A stretch of DNA of 64,000 bases, taken from positions 8,308,001 through 8,372,000 of the forward strand of contig NC_061127.1 of NCBI RefSeq assembly GCF_905220365.1, written 5' to 3'. This document shows positions 24,801 to 35,364 of the stretch, piece after piece. Below the pieces are notes generated by a model. That model did not search any database, was not told the DNA's origin, and saw nothing but the letters and a program-made list of their open reading frames with translations. Source of the DNA: Vanessa cardui. Its lineage: Eukaryota; Arthropoda; Insecta; Lepidoptera; Nymphalidae. The position numbers and the translations under genes were made by a program. Position 1 is the first letter of the stretch. Each line of letters opens with the position of its first letter.

Positions 24801-25026
24801 ATATACATGAGATAAGCACAACTTCTTTAGTTATTTTCTTGGAATGTTTTCAATTCTTTCATAATAGCCCATTTATTTATGTTTTTAACTTAATAATTTT
24901 CTTAAAACATATCACATAATATATATTAAATTATTTACAATTAAAATATACTTACGATGATTTTTGTCCTCTTGCACTATTTATAATAAAGATTATAACA
25001 CTAAATAATACAGTTTTTGAGCTCAT
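9815..25026 (-). CDS. Cys-loop ligand-gated ion channel subunit, anion-type (insect pHCl/group-I-like), complete
   Basis: Eight exons on the minus strand: 25026-24956, 13672-13480, 12933-12621, 12518-12366, 12275-12120, 11635-11470, 10745-10550, 10063-9815. They sum to 1497 nt (498 aa) with matching phases. Exon 1 holds only the start codon and a hydrophobic signal peptide ending near GQKS. The extracellular domain has the canonical Cys-loop, Cys172 and Cys186 with 13 residues between, containing FPFD. TM1 (about 255-280, YFIPSMMIVAMSW), TM2 (starting APRITLGTSTM near 290), TM3 (about 322-345, IWFLGCIGFIFSALVEFAF), a basic/Ser-rich cytoplasmic loop, and TM4 (about 476-498) at the very C-terminus follow. 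Arg before TM2 and no cation-type Glu there suggest a chloride channel. It fits the insect-specific pHCl/CG6927/CG7589/CG11340/CG12344 set; I cannot decide which, and the ligand (pH, zinc, histamine or other) is unknown. The donor at 10549 (GTACAT) is weak. Intron 1 is 11.3 kb. Confidence 0.9.
13750..13860. repeat. LINE 3'-end-like repeat fragment
   Basis: Shares phrases with 47560-47700: (A/T)TATACGTCCCATGG..., AACC/CCTGGGAA, ATGTCCCTTGTG and ACATTGGCTCACTAACC. A worn copy of the same family. Confidence 0.5.
14890..15065. repeat. Dispersed non-coding repeat fragment
   Basis: The segment containing AGTGGAAGTCCCGTC and AGTTCAGCCGTAACCGGAACA, followed by ACAGACAGACAACAAAAAT, is typical of lepidopteran non-autonomous elements. 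Its end (CTGGTAAATATCCCGTAATT) matches the arm of the MITE at 9147-9296. Confidence 0.45.
16700..16925 (+). repeat. Probable tRNA-derived SINE relic
   Basis: A-box-like GTCGGTCTAGTGGCAAG and B-box-like GGGTTTGAATAC are about 40 bp apart, as in tRNA promoters, followed by a body without tRNA folding. Overlapping ORFs on both strands here are explained by the repeat. Confidence 0.45.
21420..21490 (-). repeat. tRNA-like SINE head relic
   Basis: On the minus strand, GTTGGTTCAGTGG (A-box-like) is followed about 20 bp later by TTGGTTCCAAATC (B-box-like). The flanks do not form an acceptor stem. Weak but consistent with an old SINE. Confidence 0.3.
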
Positions 25027-25279
25027 GATGAATCTGTTTACATAATACGACAATTACAGCGCGCACGAAAATCGACGCGTCTGCTTCGCGTTATCGATTC
25101 ACCACTACTGCATATTAGGAAGCAGTTTTCACGGAAAGCGTATAAAGGTTGCGCAGGCGACGGAAACATCTATCGTTTATGAGCTTTTACACACACCACG
25201 TAAATTTGCATTTCGCAAGTATAAGTTAAATGACACAGTTTTTTGTGCGTCAGAGCAAACGTGCGCCATAGATAAGTGG
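25027..25279 (-). promoter_or_regulatory. 5' flank / promoter region of the Cys-loop receptor gene
   Basis: This is the whole gap between the TBL3 poly(A) signal and the receptor start codon, both on the minus strand. It contains a locally GC/CpG-richer block (about 25060-25160, with several CGCG and TCGCG groups) in otherwise AT-rich DNA, as expected for a transcription start region. No TATA box can be placed with confidence. Confidence 0.35.
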
Positions 25280-25285
25280 TTTATT
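25280..25285 (-). terminator. Polyadenylation signal of TBL3
   Basis: AATAAA on the minus strand (TTTATT on plus), 69 bp downstream of the TBL3 stop. It lies about 254 bp before the receptor ATG, so the TBL3 3' end and the receptor promoter/5' UTR are packed together. Confidence 0.5.
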
Positions 25286-25354
25286 GACATTGTTAATTAT
25301 AGAGATTAAAATTATAAATTATAATTCAATAAAACTACGTAATAATTTTAACTT

Positions 25355-28023
25355 TTAATTTTGGTCTATACTTTTGACAGGATGAGGTTGCATACAATTA
25401 ACAGTGTATGAAATAAAATTGAGGTCTTGTAACAAATTAGTTAATCTTTCAAAATGTCTCTCAGTGTAAGGCAATGCACCTTCAATAAAGTTGGATAATG
25501 ATGGTACTTTCAAATTACCCGAAATAATTTCTGGTGCTAATATATTAAACACAAGTTGGGCTGCATGACAGTTTTTATTGTTGGTATTCCATTCTGCTGC
25601 AAATTTTAACAAAATTTCTTTTTGCGTATTATTAATTTCTTTCAGGGTCTCTGTCAATTTATCATGACCGAATTTTAAAACTTCATTTACAATTTTTAAA
25701 ACATGAAAAGGTCTTTCCATACGCAAGGCTAATTTCAGAGCTTTAACTAATTTTTTGTCATGTAGTAAATTCATTAATTCTTGTTCTTGTATAATTTGTT
25801 CTTCCCTTTCTTTAGCTAACTTTTCTCTTCGTTCTGCAGATACATCTTTTAAAGTGACCAATTTTGAATCTGATCCTCCCGTTATTATTTGGTCCTCACT
25901 TTTACTAACTACCATTGACCAGACCTTCCCATCATGGTTATCAAGAGACATTTTACATTCAGAAGATTTTATATTCCATAGTTTAAGAAGACCATCTGCT
26001 CCACTTGACACAATTTGCTGTCCTTTACTCAAAAAATCTACTTTAAGAACAGAGCTTTCATGACCTTCAAAAGTTTTTAAACAACTTAAATCTGCAATTG
26101 ACCATAATTTTAATGTACTGTCAGCTGAAGATGTTAAAATTACTTGATCTACAGGTGAAAATCTCACACACCATATGCCTCTCCTATGTCCTTTCAATAC
26201 TCCTAATAATGACAATTCATCGTTCCATAGTTTAGCTGTTTTATCTTGTGACCCTGTAGCTATTATTTTATCATTGGGTGACACAGCAACACAATTTATA
26301 TCCATGCTATGAGCTAATTCAGTATGACTTGGTATAAGTTTTTGATCCACTGTGTCTTTTGGAACGGTCCAAATCTTTAAGCAGTTATCTTGGCTTACAG
26401 AAGTAAAAAATGTATCAGATAATTGTGAAGTGAAAACAGAGCCTACAGAGGCAGTATGCCTTGCTCCAACACCAAAACATTTTATTTCTTGGTTAGTCAC
26501 TTGACACCATATTCTAACTGTATTATCTTTACTAGAAGACACAAACATCTCAGGTTTAGTAGGAAAGTTTGCTAGGGCTAAAACAATATCTGTATGACCT
26601 TTTAATAATTTGCAATCCATGCTTCCTAGTTCATAATACTTCAAATCTCTACTATTAGTAGCTACAACAATATGTGATTCATCTTTCCCCACAAATATTA
26701 TGTCTAATATTTCATCTGTAAATCCAATTATCTGTTTCATACATGTGAATGTTTCCAAGTCGTGAACTATGATATTATGGTCAGCTGTAACCACTGATAT
26801 CATATTTTTTGCTGTATTGAATAACAAATTAGTGATTGCTAGTCCACCTTCTTCAGTGGATGAAGATACAAGACTGTTGGATTGCTCGAACATAAGGCAG
26901 CTCATTTGTATATTCCATATTTTTATAATACCTTTCTCACCAGCACAAGCGACATAAATTCCTTCAGTCTCTAATTTCTTTTTAAAATTAGGTATTCTAA
27001 AAGATGGTGGCATAAGTATTGTTGCTTCTATACTTTCATAAACAGGTAAAACTCTGATGGGCTTACTTTCACCAAGTTTCCAAAGTATCAAAACTCTATC
27101 CCTTCCAGAACTTATCATATACTCATTATCTAGAGTAAATTGTAATGAGGTTACTTTGCTAAAATGACCTGTGTAAATTACATCATCTTTACCAGATTTA
27201 GAGTCCCATGATCTTATTTTTGTATCATCAGCAGCTCCAAAAATTAGTTGTTTGGAAGAGTCTGGGTGATATTTGAGAACAGTGAATACACCCATTGCTC
27301 CTTTTAAACTACTTGTACAAGTATGATAGTTAATATCCCATAGTCTTATATTACCGTCAGTACCACCTGATGCAATATTAGCATCATTAGAATCAAATGC
27401 TAGCCTTGCAACTGCTCCTTTGTGACCAGACCGCCACACTTTTTGTTGTTGTCCTGTTTCTCTATCCCAGAGTTTTAACAATCCACTTTTATGGACAGTA
27501 ACTACAGTTTTATTGTCATGAGACATTTGGAAAGTATATATTTGATCACTGTCATCTTTTTCATCTGCTGTTTCTCCAATTGTAAGAGTATTACAGAGTG
27601 TGTTTACATCAATAACTTTTATAATGTCATCACACTGGCATAGAAAATGCCCACCATCAGTTGTCCACTGAATATCACCGCCGGTGTAGAAAGCTTCATA
27701 TTCGCCTGTTTTCTCGTATCTGCAATGTAATAAAATACTCAATCATTTAGGTTAGAAATTGTATTATTTCCTTTTTATGTACACCTGCTCAGTAAAATAA
27801 TCATACGATTTTCTTTGTTATTATATTTGAGAGTGCTTCTATATTATAATTTAATCTACTCTGAAAATAATTGCATATCATAATTTAATAACTCTGAATA
27901 GGAAACCGAAGAAATTAAAATCACACAACACACAAAACATTGTATTTCTAAACATTGTATAATACTGACAGGAAAATAAAATTATTGGTTTAGTACTTAC
28001 ATTTCTTTTAATGTACTATTCAT
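25355..28023 (-). CDS. TBL3: Transducin beta-like protein 3 / UTP13, WD40 protein of the small-subunit processome
   Basis: Two exons on the minus strand: 28023-28001 (start codon and seven codons) and 27719-25355. They join to 2388 nt and 795 aa, the usual family length. The ATG at 28023 was chosen because splicing to 27719 gives MNSTLKEIYEKTGEYEAFY, which lines up with the N-terminus of TBL3; the ATG at 27742 lies upstream of that acceptor, inside the intron. About a dozen WD40 blades form two propellers (for example GSQDKTAKLW, GHRRGIWCVRFSP, SSGADGLLKLWNI). From about residue 640 comes the helical UTP13 C-terminal domain (EQELMNLLHDKKLVKALKLA, LPYTERHFERL). The protein belongs to the UTP-B subcomplex of the nucleolar U3 snoRNP processome and is needed for early 18S rRNA maturation. 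In the last blade Leu stands where human TBL3 has Trp. It shares a 581-bp divergent intergenic region with the TMEM186-like gene. Confidence 0.96.
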
Positions 28024-28604
28024 ATTTATAGCCCCTCAATTATCGTATTTTAATATAATATTGTAATATTAATAGCACGTGGGTCAGATGTAAATATATA
28101 ACATGTTGCCTGTGTATTTTATAACTGTCATTGTGACAACGAAAATTGGAACTCGAGCACTACCAATGACAATTGAAATTGACATTTAAACATTAAATGA
28201 ATAATTGGTAAAATAATGTGTCTTCGTTGCACAAAAGAAAATAAAAATAAAATTTAAAAGTATAACTTGATAAGGCTTTTTCCACTGATCGATTTTAACG
28301 TTTTTTTATTCATTATCAACGTGTTTAATAAATTTATTTAAAAAATACAACAGCTTGTCCCGATTTATAAATAGACAATTTTAAAGATCATTGGATTTCA
28401 TATCGCATTATTATTAAAAAAATATTAAAATATATTTTACATATATATTTCTTTCACTAGTATTCATAGTAATATTTTATTAAAATAATATACGTTTGAA
28501 AAGAATTGTTTCTGAACATAGTATTATTATGACATAAATAACTAAGATAAAAGGTTATTTTATAAAACAATAATAATTGTGATTTTAAAAGCCTTAAGTG
28601 AGTC
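28024..28604. promoter_or_regulatory. Divergent intergenic region between TBL3 and TMEM186-like
   Basis: Only 581 bp separate the start codons of two housekeeping genes on opposite strands, so the interval must hold both 5' UTRs and promoters. It is AT-rich with no clear TATA box or repeat. A bidirectional promoter is an inference from the spacing. Confidence 0.4.
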
Positions 28605-31600
28605 ATGTTTGGAAGACTACATTTCAGATCGACGAGGAATTTCACTATGTCGCTTACCAGATTGCCCTGTTTATACAGAAAGTTTACATCTACAGTAAAA
28701 AATGAATCAAAACCTATAAAGTTTGATCCGGTTTTTAGTTTTCCTTTTGTAAAATATATTGCTTTAGTAAGTAGGCTCAAAGTATATCATTTATATGGAT
28801 CGTGTGTTGTTATACCTAGCAGTGGCTTAATGGAACTTTTGAATTTTGCCTCAGAAAATACATTTCTTATTGCTTCATATATCGGTAAGACTATTATACA
28901 ATTTGTTGTATAATTTCGATCTTTTAGTCAATCAAGTATCAAAGTAAATTATGTTTATCTAAGTGACAACGACTAATTTTTTTCTTCTCAGTAATATATA
29001 TACAGGGTTATTTGTAAAACATTAACAACCTCGCAGGGCTAGATTGAGAACATCATAAACAACAACTTTTGTTTTATGACTTTTCATAACTCATTAATTT
29101 TTACTTTCATACAAAATTAAAAATATTAAAATTGATTTCTCTAATGTTAAAAACTCTATACGGCAATGAAAAAAAAAACAGTTAAAATAGTCTGATTTTA
29201 GCTCCACCCACAAAATGGGCGGAGTTAACACGCTTGACTTGACGTAATTAACGCTTTGATGCGCCGTCGCAGTCTTACGCTTTGATGTGCCCGCGCAACG
29301 TGCTCTTATTGCTAATTTCAGTTTACAGTCCGTTGATTTCAGTTAATAAGTTCACTATGCCATATTCCAATATCGAATATACTGAAATGGTTCGCATTTT
29401 AGCGAAATGCGATGACAACGTTTCAGAAGCATGTCGTCAATATGCGATTAAATTTCCAAATGTGCCTACTCCAAGCCGCGTGACAATGCTAGCTGCCACA
29501 CAGCGATTACGCGATTACGGCCAATTCCGTTCTCCTTTAAGAGATAGTGGTCGTCCGCCAAGGCGCACAGTTCAAGAAGAAGAAGACATCCTGGAGTTCT
29601 TCGAAGCCAATCCAGCAGCGAGCACCAACGATGCAGCCCGGCGGTTTAATGTATCGCAATACTTCGCATGGAGTGTTGTACACAATGAAGGGAAATATCC
29701 CTTTCACCTTCTTCGCGTCCAAGAATTAAACGAACCCGATAAACCCGCGCGAGTTGCGTTTTGTAACTGGGTGCTAAACGAGAGGCCAACTATTTTATGG
29801 ACTGACGAAGCAACATTTGGCAGAGTCGGTTTGTTCAATTCTCGCAATGAGCATTTGTGGTGCCATGAAAATCCACACAAAACTAGACCACATCATTTTC
29901 AACACCGATTTAGCGTCAATGTGTGGGCAGGAATTGTAAATTCAACTTTACTAGGCCCTGTCTTTTTGGAGCGACTCAATGGAGAAACATACCTACGTTT
30001 CCTCACTGAAACACTACCAGATTTAGAGGAAGATATACCCCTTGCTGATTTACGTGTTATGTATTATCAACATGACGGAGCGCCAGCGCATAATGCTCGC
30101 GAAGTCCGGAATTTTTTAAATAACAATTTTCCTGGTCGTTGGATTGGGCGCGGCGGACCTCGTGCCTGGCCCGCTAGGTCGCCGGATATCACGCCATTAG
30201 ATTTTTATTTATGGGGACACGTCAAAACATTGGTGTATAGTGGACGTGTCACAAGCCGTGAAATGTTAGTGGAGAAAATCACTTGGGCTTTCGACCAGGT
30301 TAAGTCAAACTCACAAGTGCTATCGAGAGTGAATGAACAATTAATTTTTAGGTGTGGATTATGTGTAGGTTGTGAAGGTGACTACATAGAACAATATGTG
30401 CGGAATACACACAGACATCCCCGGGATTTAACCCTTAGAGGTACAATAGAATAAAATTTAATTTAAAATAAGCATCATTGTATAGGTTCACCAATACATT
30501 AACATAATTTCATTGTATGTTTCACATTCCTAAGCAAATATAAAAGCAAGCAAGTCAGTATCAATTAAGCGTTCAAACAGACAAGTCATTCTCATTACCT
30601 AAACGCGATACTCACAAACTAGCTGGTCTCCATAAAACTATCAATTCTAAATGGTGTGTGGTTCCAAACCCATACTATCATTTTATTATGTTTTTGTTTT
30701 ATTTTTAATTTGTTAAAACAAAATCAATGAGCTAAAACTTAAGTTTGTCTTTTAACTTGAGAAGAATCTTTATACCCAGATCCTAATTCCATCGTGAAAT
30801 CAGTTTAACAGAGTTAAGATCATATTTTTTAAGTTAATTGTATAATTCATATTTGCATTTTTTTTTGTAAATGAGGCAGTCAGAATAATAAAAATATTGC
30901 CCTTAGGTTTTTTTGTATAAAGTTTGTTCATAATAAATTGTAAAAAAAAACAATTGAATGTAAAATTTAACAAGAATGTAATAATATTAAGCATAAAAAT
31001 TAAAGCTTATTAAATTAAGGTCTGTTTTTTGTTTAAAAAAAAATTATTTCAGTTCTTAATTTATTATACAAAAATATTATTATAACAAATTAGATGAAGA
31101 AAGGAATAAAAGATATTGAGTCATATTAATACAGTTACTAAATACCATAGGGACATACAATACCAAGATTAATAAAAAACAAGGCCTTTTGTGTATAATA
31201 AAATAATTTTATTATTCTTATGATTGATGTTCAATTGAGATTTTCCTCTGAAAATTTGCAGGAAGGTTGATAGTTTCCTGGTCTAGCTCGCTTGAGGTAC
31301 CCAATCCCAGCTGGTCTGATCAGCTCTTTGCCAGCATGGTTGATATACAACTTTTGATAAGTTGTCTACCTGTAGAGATTATGAGACTTATTAAAGAACA
31401 GAAGTTTACTGGATAGAAAATACAATCCATTCTGAAATATGTATTGTGGAATTCATAAAACAAACATTTCATCAGAGGCGTTGGATTGAATTCTAATTGC
31501 AATATTAGCAATACCAAAAAGTTACATATGCAAAATAAAAATAGTTTTATTTAAATGAGGACTTTACTTTCACATTTTAAATCTAAGCAAATACATCTGC

Positions 31601-34382
31601 TGCTATTCAATTCCAAACTAAAAGAAAATAAAAATAGTTAAATTACATGCTTAATAATTTAGTTAATTTTTTTGTCTTATCAATTCAAAAATAACATTAT
31701 TAATTTATGCTTCCTCTAAGAATTTAATTTTACTTTGTATTAGTAATGTAAACTTATTTTACTAAAAGAAAGGAATACCAATAACAACCATAGGAAATAA
31801 CAATAAAGAAAGCTGTTGAGCACAAAGATGAGCTTTCTCTTCAATATTTTTGTCAAGAGAATAGAAATTGTATGACATTTATAAAATTTTAAATAGATTG
31901 GTTTATTTAAAATTGTTTAAGGGAGATCAACAAGGTCTTGTACACATCTGTACAGAGGTGCAAAGTAACAGACAACATTTAATCTTGTATCACAAAATAC
32001 GCAAAATTTTACATAGGTAACTTAGGTATAAAGAATGAATTAAATTTTCCACACTTTAATATTAAAAAATATCCCAACAAAAGATTACATTAAAAAATGT
32101 AAAACATAGCAGAGAAATAAACATACTTACTATTTAATTTCCTTTTAATTGTCTTATGGTGGAAAGAACTAAACTTTCAATTTGCAATGGTCAGTAGCAA
32201 TGTCGCAAAATAGTAGTCCAACTAAAAGTAAGTTGCAAAAACTGTTAAATCTAAAACTAATGATTCATACAACAAACTCGTAAAACAAGACCGAAAAGTT
32301 GCAAAAAAATGTAAACAAATACATAAATGTCACATTGCAGGGTTTAATTTTAATTTATCTTGATTGGATATAGGCAATGATACTAGACCATACAGCCTTG
32401 TCTTTACAGTAAGATTCTGATAGATGGATAGAAAAGATACCTACTATTTTGAAACTGAAAAATAATTTGTTTTGATAAAACTTATTTGTTTTTATTCTAT
32501 TGTTGAATGTAAATTAATAACACTGACTCCTTTCTTCTCAAAAAAAAAATTTTAAAATGCACTTCTAATTCTTGGTTCTGGTAGCCGGAATTTCAAGTTG
32601 ATGGCCTGTTTTTAATGTTTAATAGATTCGTGTGTCATATTACTTTATAGAAATAGTTAAATGTTGAATACATTAGTCATACACGTAAATTACGTACCTA
32701 GGCATCTAAACATGCCGTGTGCCTAAACAAAACGATTTAACCTTTTATCATTTTAATACGGTCAGTTTTATGCTTTGATAAGTAGGAGTATGAAGGCGTT
32801 GTGGTTTACCTATGTACCTACATAATGAGTCACGATTAATATTATTACGGCTTTTGATGGATAGGCCGGCCAGATCAAATGTTGACAAGTTTTTAATTTA
32901 TTGTGATTATCGGATTTTAGTTATTGTTCGATTAAATAACTCATTAGTTTACCTTGAATAAGATAAATTAAAGTAAAGTAATAGTAGTACAAGCAGTTTT
33001 ACTAAAAAAAAGATTAGGTATTGATAATAATCATATTGTCTTTTGTTCATAAATAATTAAATAGGTACCTTATTTTAACTTAGATTGTTAAAATTGAGAA
33101 ATATTTTTTTTCTTGTTCGTAATTAACTTTCATTTAGCTTTATAGCTTTTTTTAAACGACTTAAAATTGCGGTTTTTAATTTGTCGGGACTTTTTTATGT
33201 AGGTAGGTATGTTACGGAATCTCAAAGACGGTTTGACCGATTATGAAAATTCTTTTTTATTTCAAAGTATACTTAACAGTCGGTCTCATTATCAGGAGTC
33301 GAGGATCCTATTATCAGATAGGATCCGGGAGATTAGGTACATAGTTTAAGAAAAGGTATAAAATAATAATTAACTTTACTACGTTATACGAATACCAAAT
33401 AACTAAATAATCTTTTGCAAATTAATTAGTCAAGTGTTTAAATTGGAACATGAGACTGAACATCACTTTTTGCTCGGCACTTCAGAGTAAAAATTTCCGG
33501 GAATCCTAATTCCGGACGTAAACATAAAATACAAACATTCACACTATGATAAACATTCGTCATCGTAGCCACGAGAGGAACAAAATCTGTTACATCCTGC
33601 AAACATTTGCGCGTCGCTGTGTCAGTTAAACTGATAATACGAAGACGTATAGCGAAGCGTGTGGGCGGCGCGAAACCCTTCTACGCGCTTTCCGAAAACC
33701 GCTGGCCAATAGCGAGCCAGTCACGTGATTACGTTGAGGGTTTTTACTATTATTATTAAATATGAATGACGCAACACGGAAGGATATTGAAATGTTAGAG
33801 AGTGCAACAAAAACTTGGAAATGTTTTTTTGGAAAAAATATTTAGTTTTGTTCAAGGTCATAAAACAAAAGTTGTTATTTATGATGTTCTTAATCTAGCC
33901 CTGCGAGGTTGTTAATGTTTTACAAATAACCCTGTATATTTTAATTTACTCATTGTATATATCCAATCCAACTGATTATGATTGTTACTCAATAAGAACT
34001 GGCTCAAAACAAAACAGAAGCGAGAAAAGAGGCTTTTCTGGGATGTAAGTGCTGTGGTAACTTAACTGAAATATTACAATTTTCAGGTATAACAGGAGGA
34101 GCAGTGTTATCATTAAGTACACTTCCTTTTAAAAATGTAATTGGTCAACTGTATTTAAGTGAAGACAATAAATTCGTCAAAATATCTTCAGTGGGATTTT
34201 CAGGAAAGAGAATAGATAGAGTTGTGGATGTAAATGACTGGATCCCAATATTAGACTTGAAACCAAGAACAATGGATGCTATTTATCTCAGACCAGAACT
34301 CACTGATGGAACTAAATACAAATTATTTGTCAAGTTTGGTATTGTTAGAGATTCAAAGAGAATGGGTCAAGTACTGGAGTAA
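28605..34382 (+). CDS. TMEM186: TMEM186-like mitochondrial membrane protein, one intron carrying a transposon
   Basis: Two exons, 28605-28884 and 34087-34382, join at a Gly codon (G|GT) to give 576 nt and 191 aa. The N-terminus (MFGRLHFRSTRNFTMSLTRL) is basic and lacks acidic residues, like a mitochondrial presequence. FPFVKYIALVSRLKVYHLYG leads into a first hydrophobic segment, and the segment spanning the splice junction (IASYIGGITGGAVLSLS) is a second. The C-terminal part (IGQLYLSEDNKFVKISSVGF, KFGIVRDSKRMGQVLE) matches the order of conserved features I recall in vertebrate TMEM186, an inner-membrane factor of complex I assembly. A later in-frame Met (residue 15) is an alternative start. 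Without the inserted element the intron would be about 270 bp. Confidence 0.85.
29357..30454 (+). CDS. DDE transposase, DD41D type (rosa/Visitor-like ITm family)
   Basis: Uninterrupted ORF of 365 aa from the ATG at 29357 (MPYSNIEYTEMV); an in-frame ATG at 29282 would add 25 residues but resembles leader sequence. The N-terminal helix-turn-helix region (about 1-110) looks like DUF4817 (SEACRQYAIKFPN, then GRPPRRTVQEEE). The catalytic Asp residues are 150 (WTDEATF), 240 (YYQHDGAPAHN) and 282 (ARSPDITPLDFYLWG). The last two are separated by 41 residues, which defines DD41D. The full catalytic triad and an intact frame suggest the copy is young. It lies between matching terminal repeats, so it is probably the element's own enzyme. 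Confidence 0.85.
   Translation: MPYSNIEYTEMVRILAKCDDNVSEACRQYAIKFPNVPTPSRVTMLAATQRLRDYGQFRSPLRDSGRPPRRTVQEEEDILEFFEANPAASTNDAARRFNVSQYFAWSVVHNEGKYPFHLLRVQELNEPDKPARVAFCNWVLNERPTILWTDEATFGRVGLFNSRNEHLWCHENPHKTRPHHFQHRFSVNVWAGIVNSTLLGPVFLERLNGETYLRFLTETLPDLEEDIPLADLRVMYYQHDGAPAHNAREVRNFLNNNFPGRWIGRGGPRAWPARSPDITPLDFYLWGHVKTLVYSGRVTSREMLVEKITWAFDQVKSNSQVLSRVNEQLIFRCGLCVGCEGDYIEQYVRNTHRHPRDLTLRGTIE
30455..33854 (+). other. Long non-coding interior of the transposon
   Basis: About 3.4 kb of AT-rich DNA without a supported gene. The segment 33560-33740 stands out as GC/CpG-rich, with GTGGGCGGCGCG, a CCAAT box and CACGTGA. It is followed at 33763 by a 27-codon ORF (MNDATRKDIEML...) ending just before the right repeat. 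The block looks promoter-like; its origin is unknown. Confidence 0.4.
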
Positions 34383-35364
34383 CTAATGTATACTTATAAT
34401 ATTTAATATAATAGTCTAAAATAGGTGTTGAACAAATATATATTTAAAAAAACTGCATATTGTTTTTAGTCATTCTATTTCTTAACCAAACAGTATTCAT
34501 TATAGTGAGCCAAATTACATGAAAATTGAAATTATCAATTGCATGTATTATCAAACAATTTTTAATGTGTGTTGCTGCCATATAAAAATGGTTGCTATGA
34601 ATTTAATTACTTATGTTTAATTATTATCTGTCTGTATATACAAATTTATTACAAAATTACATCTATACATATCTTGTTTATTAGCTACAAGCAATTCACA
34701 AACACAATCTAAAAATAATTTACAGTCACAAAACAATGCTAGGTCCCCTTTTAAGCAATTTACAATTTAGTTTCTTCTTATTATTAATACACATATATTT
34801 TAACAGAAAAAGTTATTACTTTCTTTACATATTTTTTTCCCCTTTTTTTTTACAATTATAATAAAACATTCCTTGAAATTTGCTGTAAACTAATATTAAC
34901 ACATTTTACACTTTGGAGTCAAACAAAAATTACATCACAATAAATAATCACTAAGCAATAAACTCATATTGTTATAAAATAATCAATAAATATCACTTTA
35001 TAAAATGGGAACCCAGAATTTTAAGTGTAAGACCATATAATAAATTGCAAACTTTAAACATGAAATATTTCATATAAGTGCAATTAAGTTATCAGACAGA
35101 TACTATGAGAATTTTTCTACTTTTCCTAATAGTATTTATAAACTATTATTTAAAATTATATAAAATATACAATAATTTGAACTTCGCATCTATCATAATG
35201 GTTTATATACCATTTATTAGGCAAGCTAATTTGAAAAAGTTTTCATTAAAAAAGAAACAATTGTGGGTAATAAATGTGATGATTGAAATTGGAAAGTGCA
35301 TAAAACCAGGTGTTGATAAGTTACACTTGCAAGTACTTCTACATGAAACTGGTGTAACTTAATA
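34383..35364. other. Convergent 3' interval between TMEM186-like and MKK4
   Basis: About 980 bp of AT-rich sequence holding the 3' UTRs of two convergent genes. An ORF of 94 codons at 35078-35362 (+) is hydrophobic and Leu/Ile/Lys-rich as expected by chance here, and I do not call it a gene. No repeat was recognised. Confidence 0.5.

Larger units (their letters stand above)
13673..24955 (-). other. Giant first intron (11.3 kb) of the Cys-loop receptor gene
   Basis: Separates the signal-peptide exon from the rest of the receptor. I find no additional exon matching the receptor and no gene on either strand. It is AT-rich with a few repeats (13750-13860, 14890-15065, 16700-16925, 21420-21490). 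A GC-richer segment at 19120-19210 (CGACGACGTCGC and nearby) is unexplained. Confidence 0.6.
29003..33934 (+). mobile_element. Tc1/mariner-superfamily transposon, 4.9 kb, with about 80-bp terminal inverted repeats
   Basis: The left end (29003-29083) and right end (33855-33934) are inverted copies of about 80 bp with only a few mismatches, both starting CAGGGTTATTTGTAAAAC. They are flanked by TA on each side (29001-29002 and 33935-33936), the target duplication of this superfamily. The plus strand encodes a transposase at 29357-30454. The remaining 3.4 kb up to the right repeat has no long ORF, which is far more than the usual 1.3-2 kb element. Either this is a large family member, it has acquired or captured sequence, or another element sits inside it. 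It lies wholly in the TMEM186-like intron. Confidence 0.85.

Noticed and set aside
25755..26957. ORFs of 102 and 62 codons on the plus strand
   Set aside because: They are antisense shadows of the TBL3 coding exon.
28457..28780. 107-codon ORF on the minus strand
   Set aside because: It is antisense to the TMEM186-like first exon and has low-complexity AT-driven composition.
35078..35362. 94-codon ORF on the plus strand
   Set aside because: It lies in the 3' region of MKK4 on the opposite strand, has AT-driven composition and no recognisable domain or splice support.
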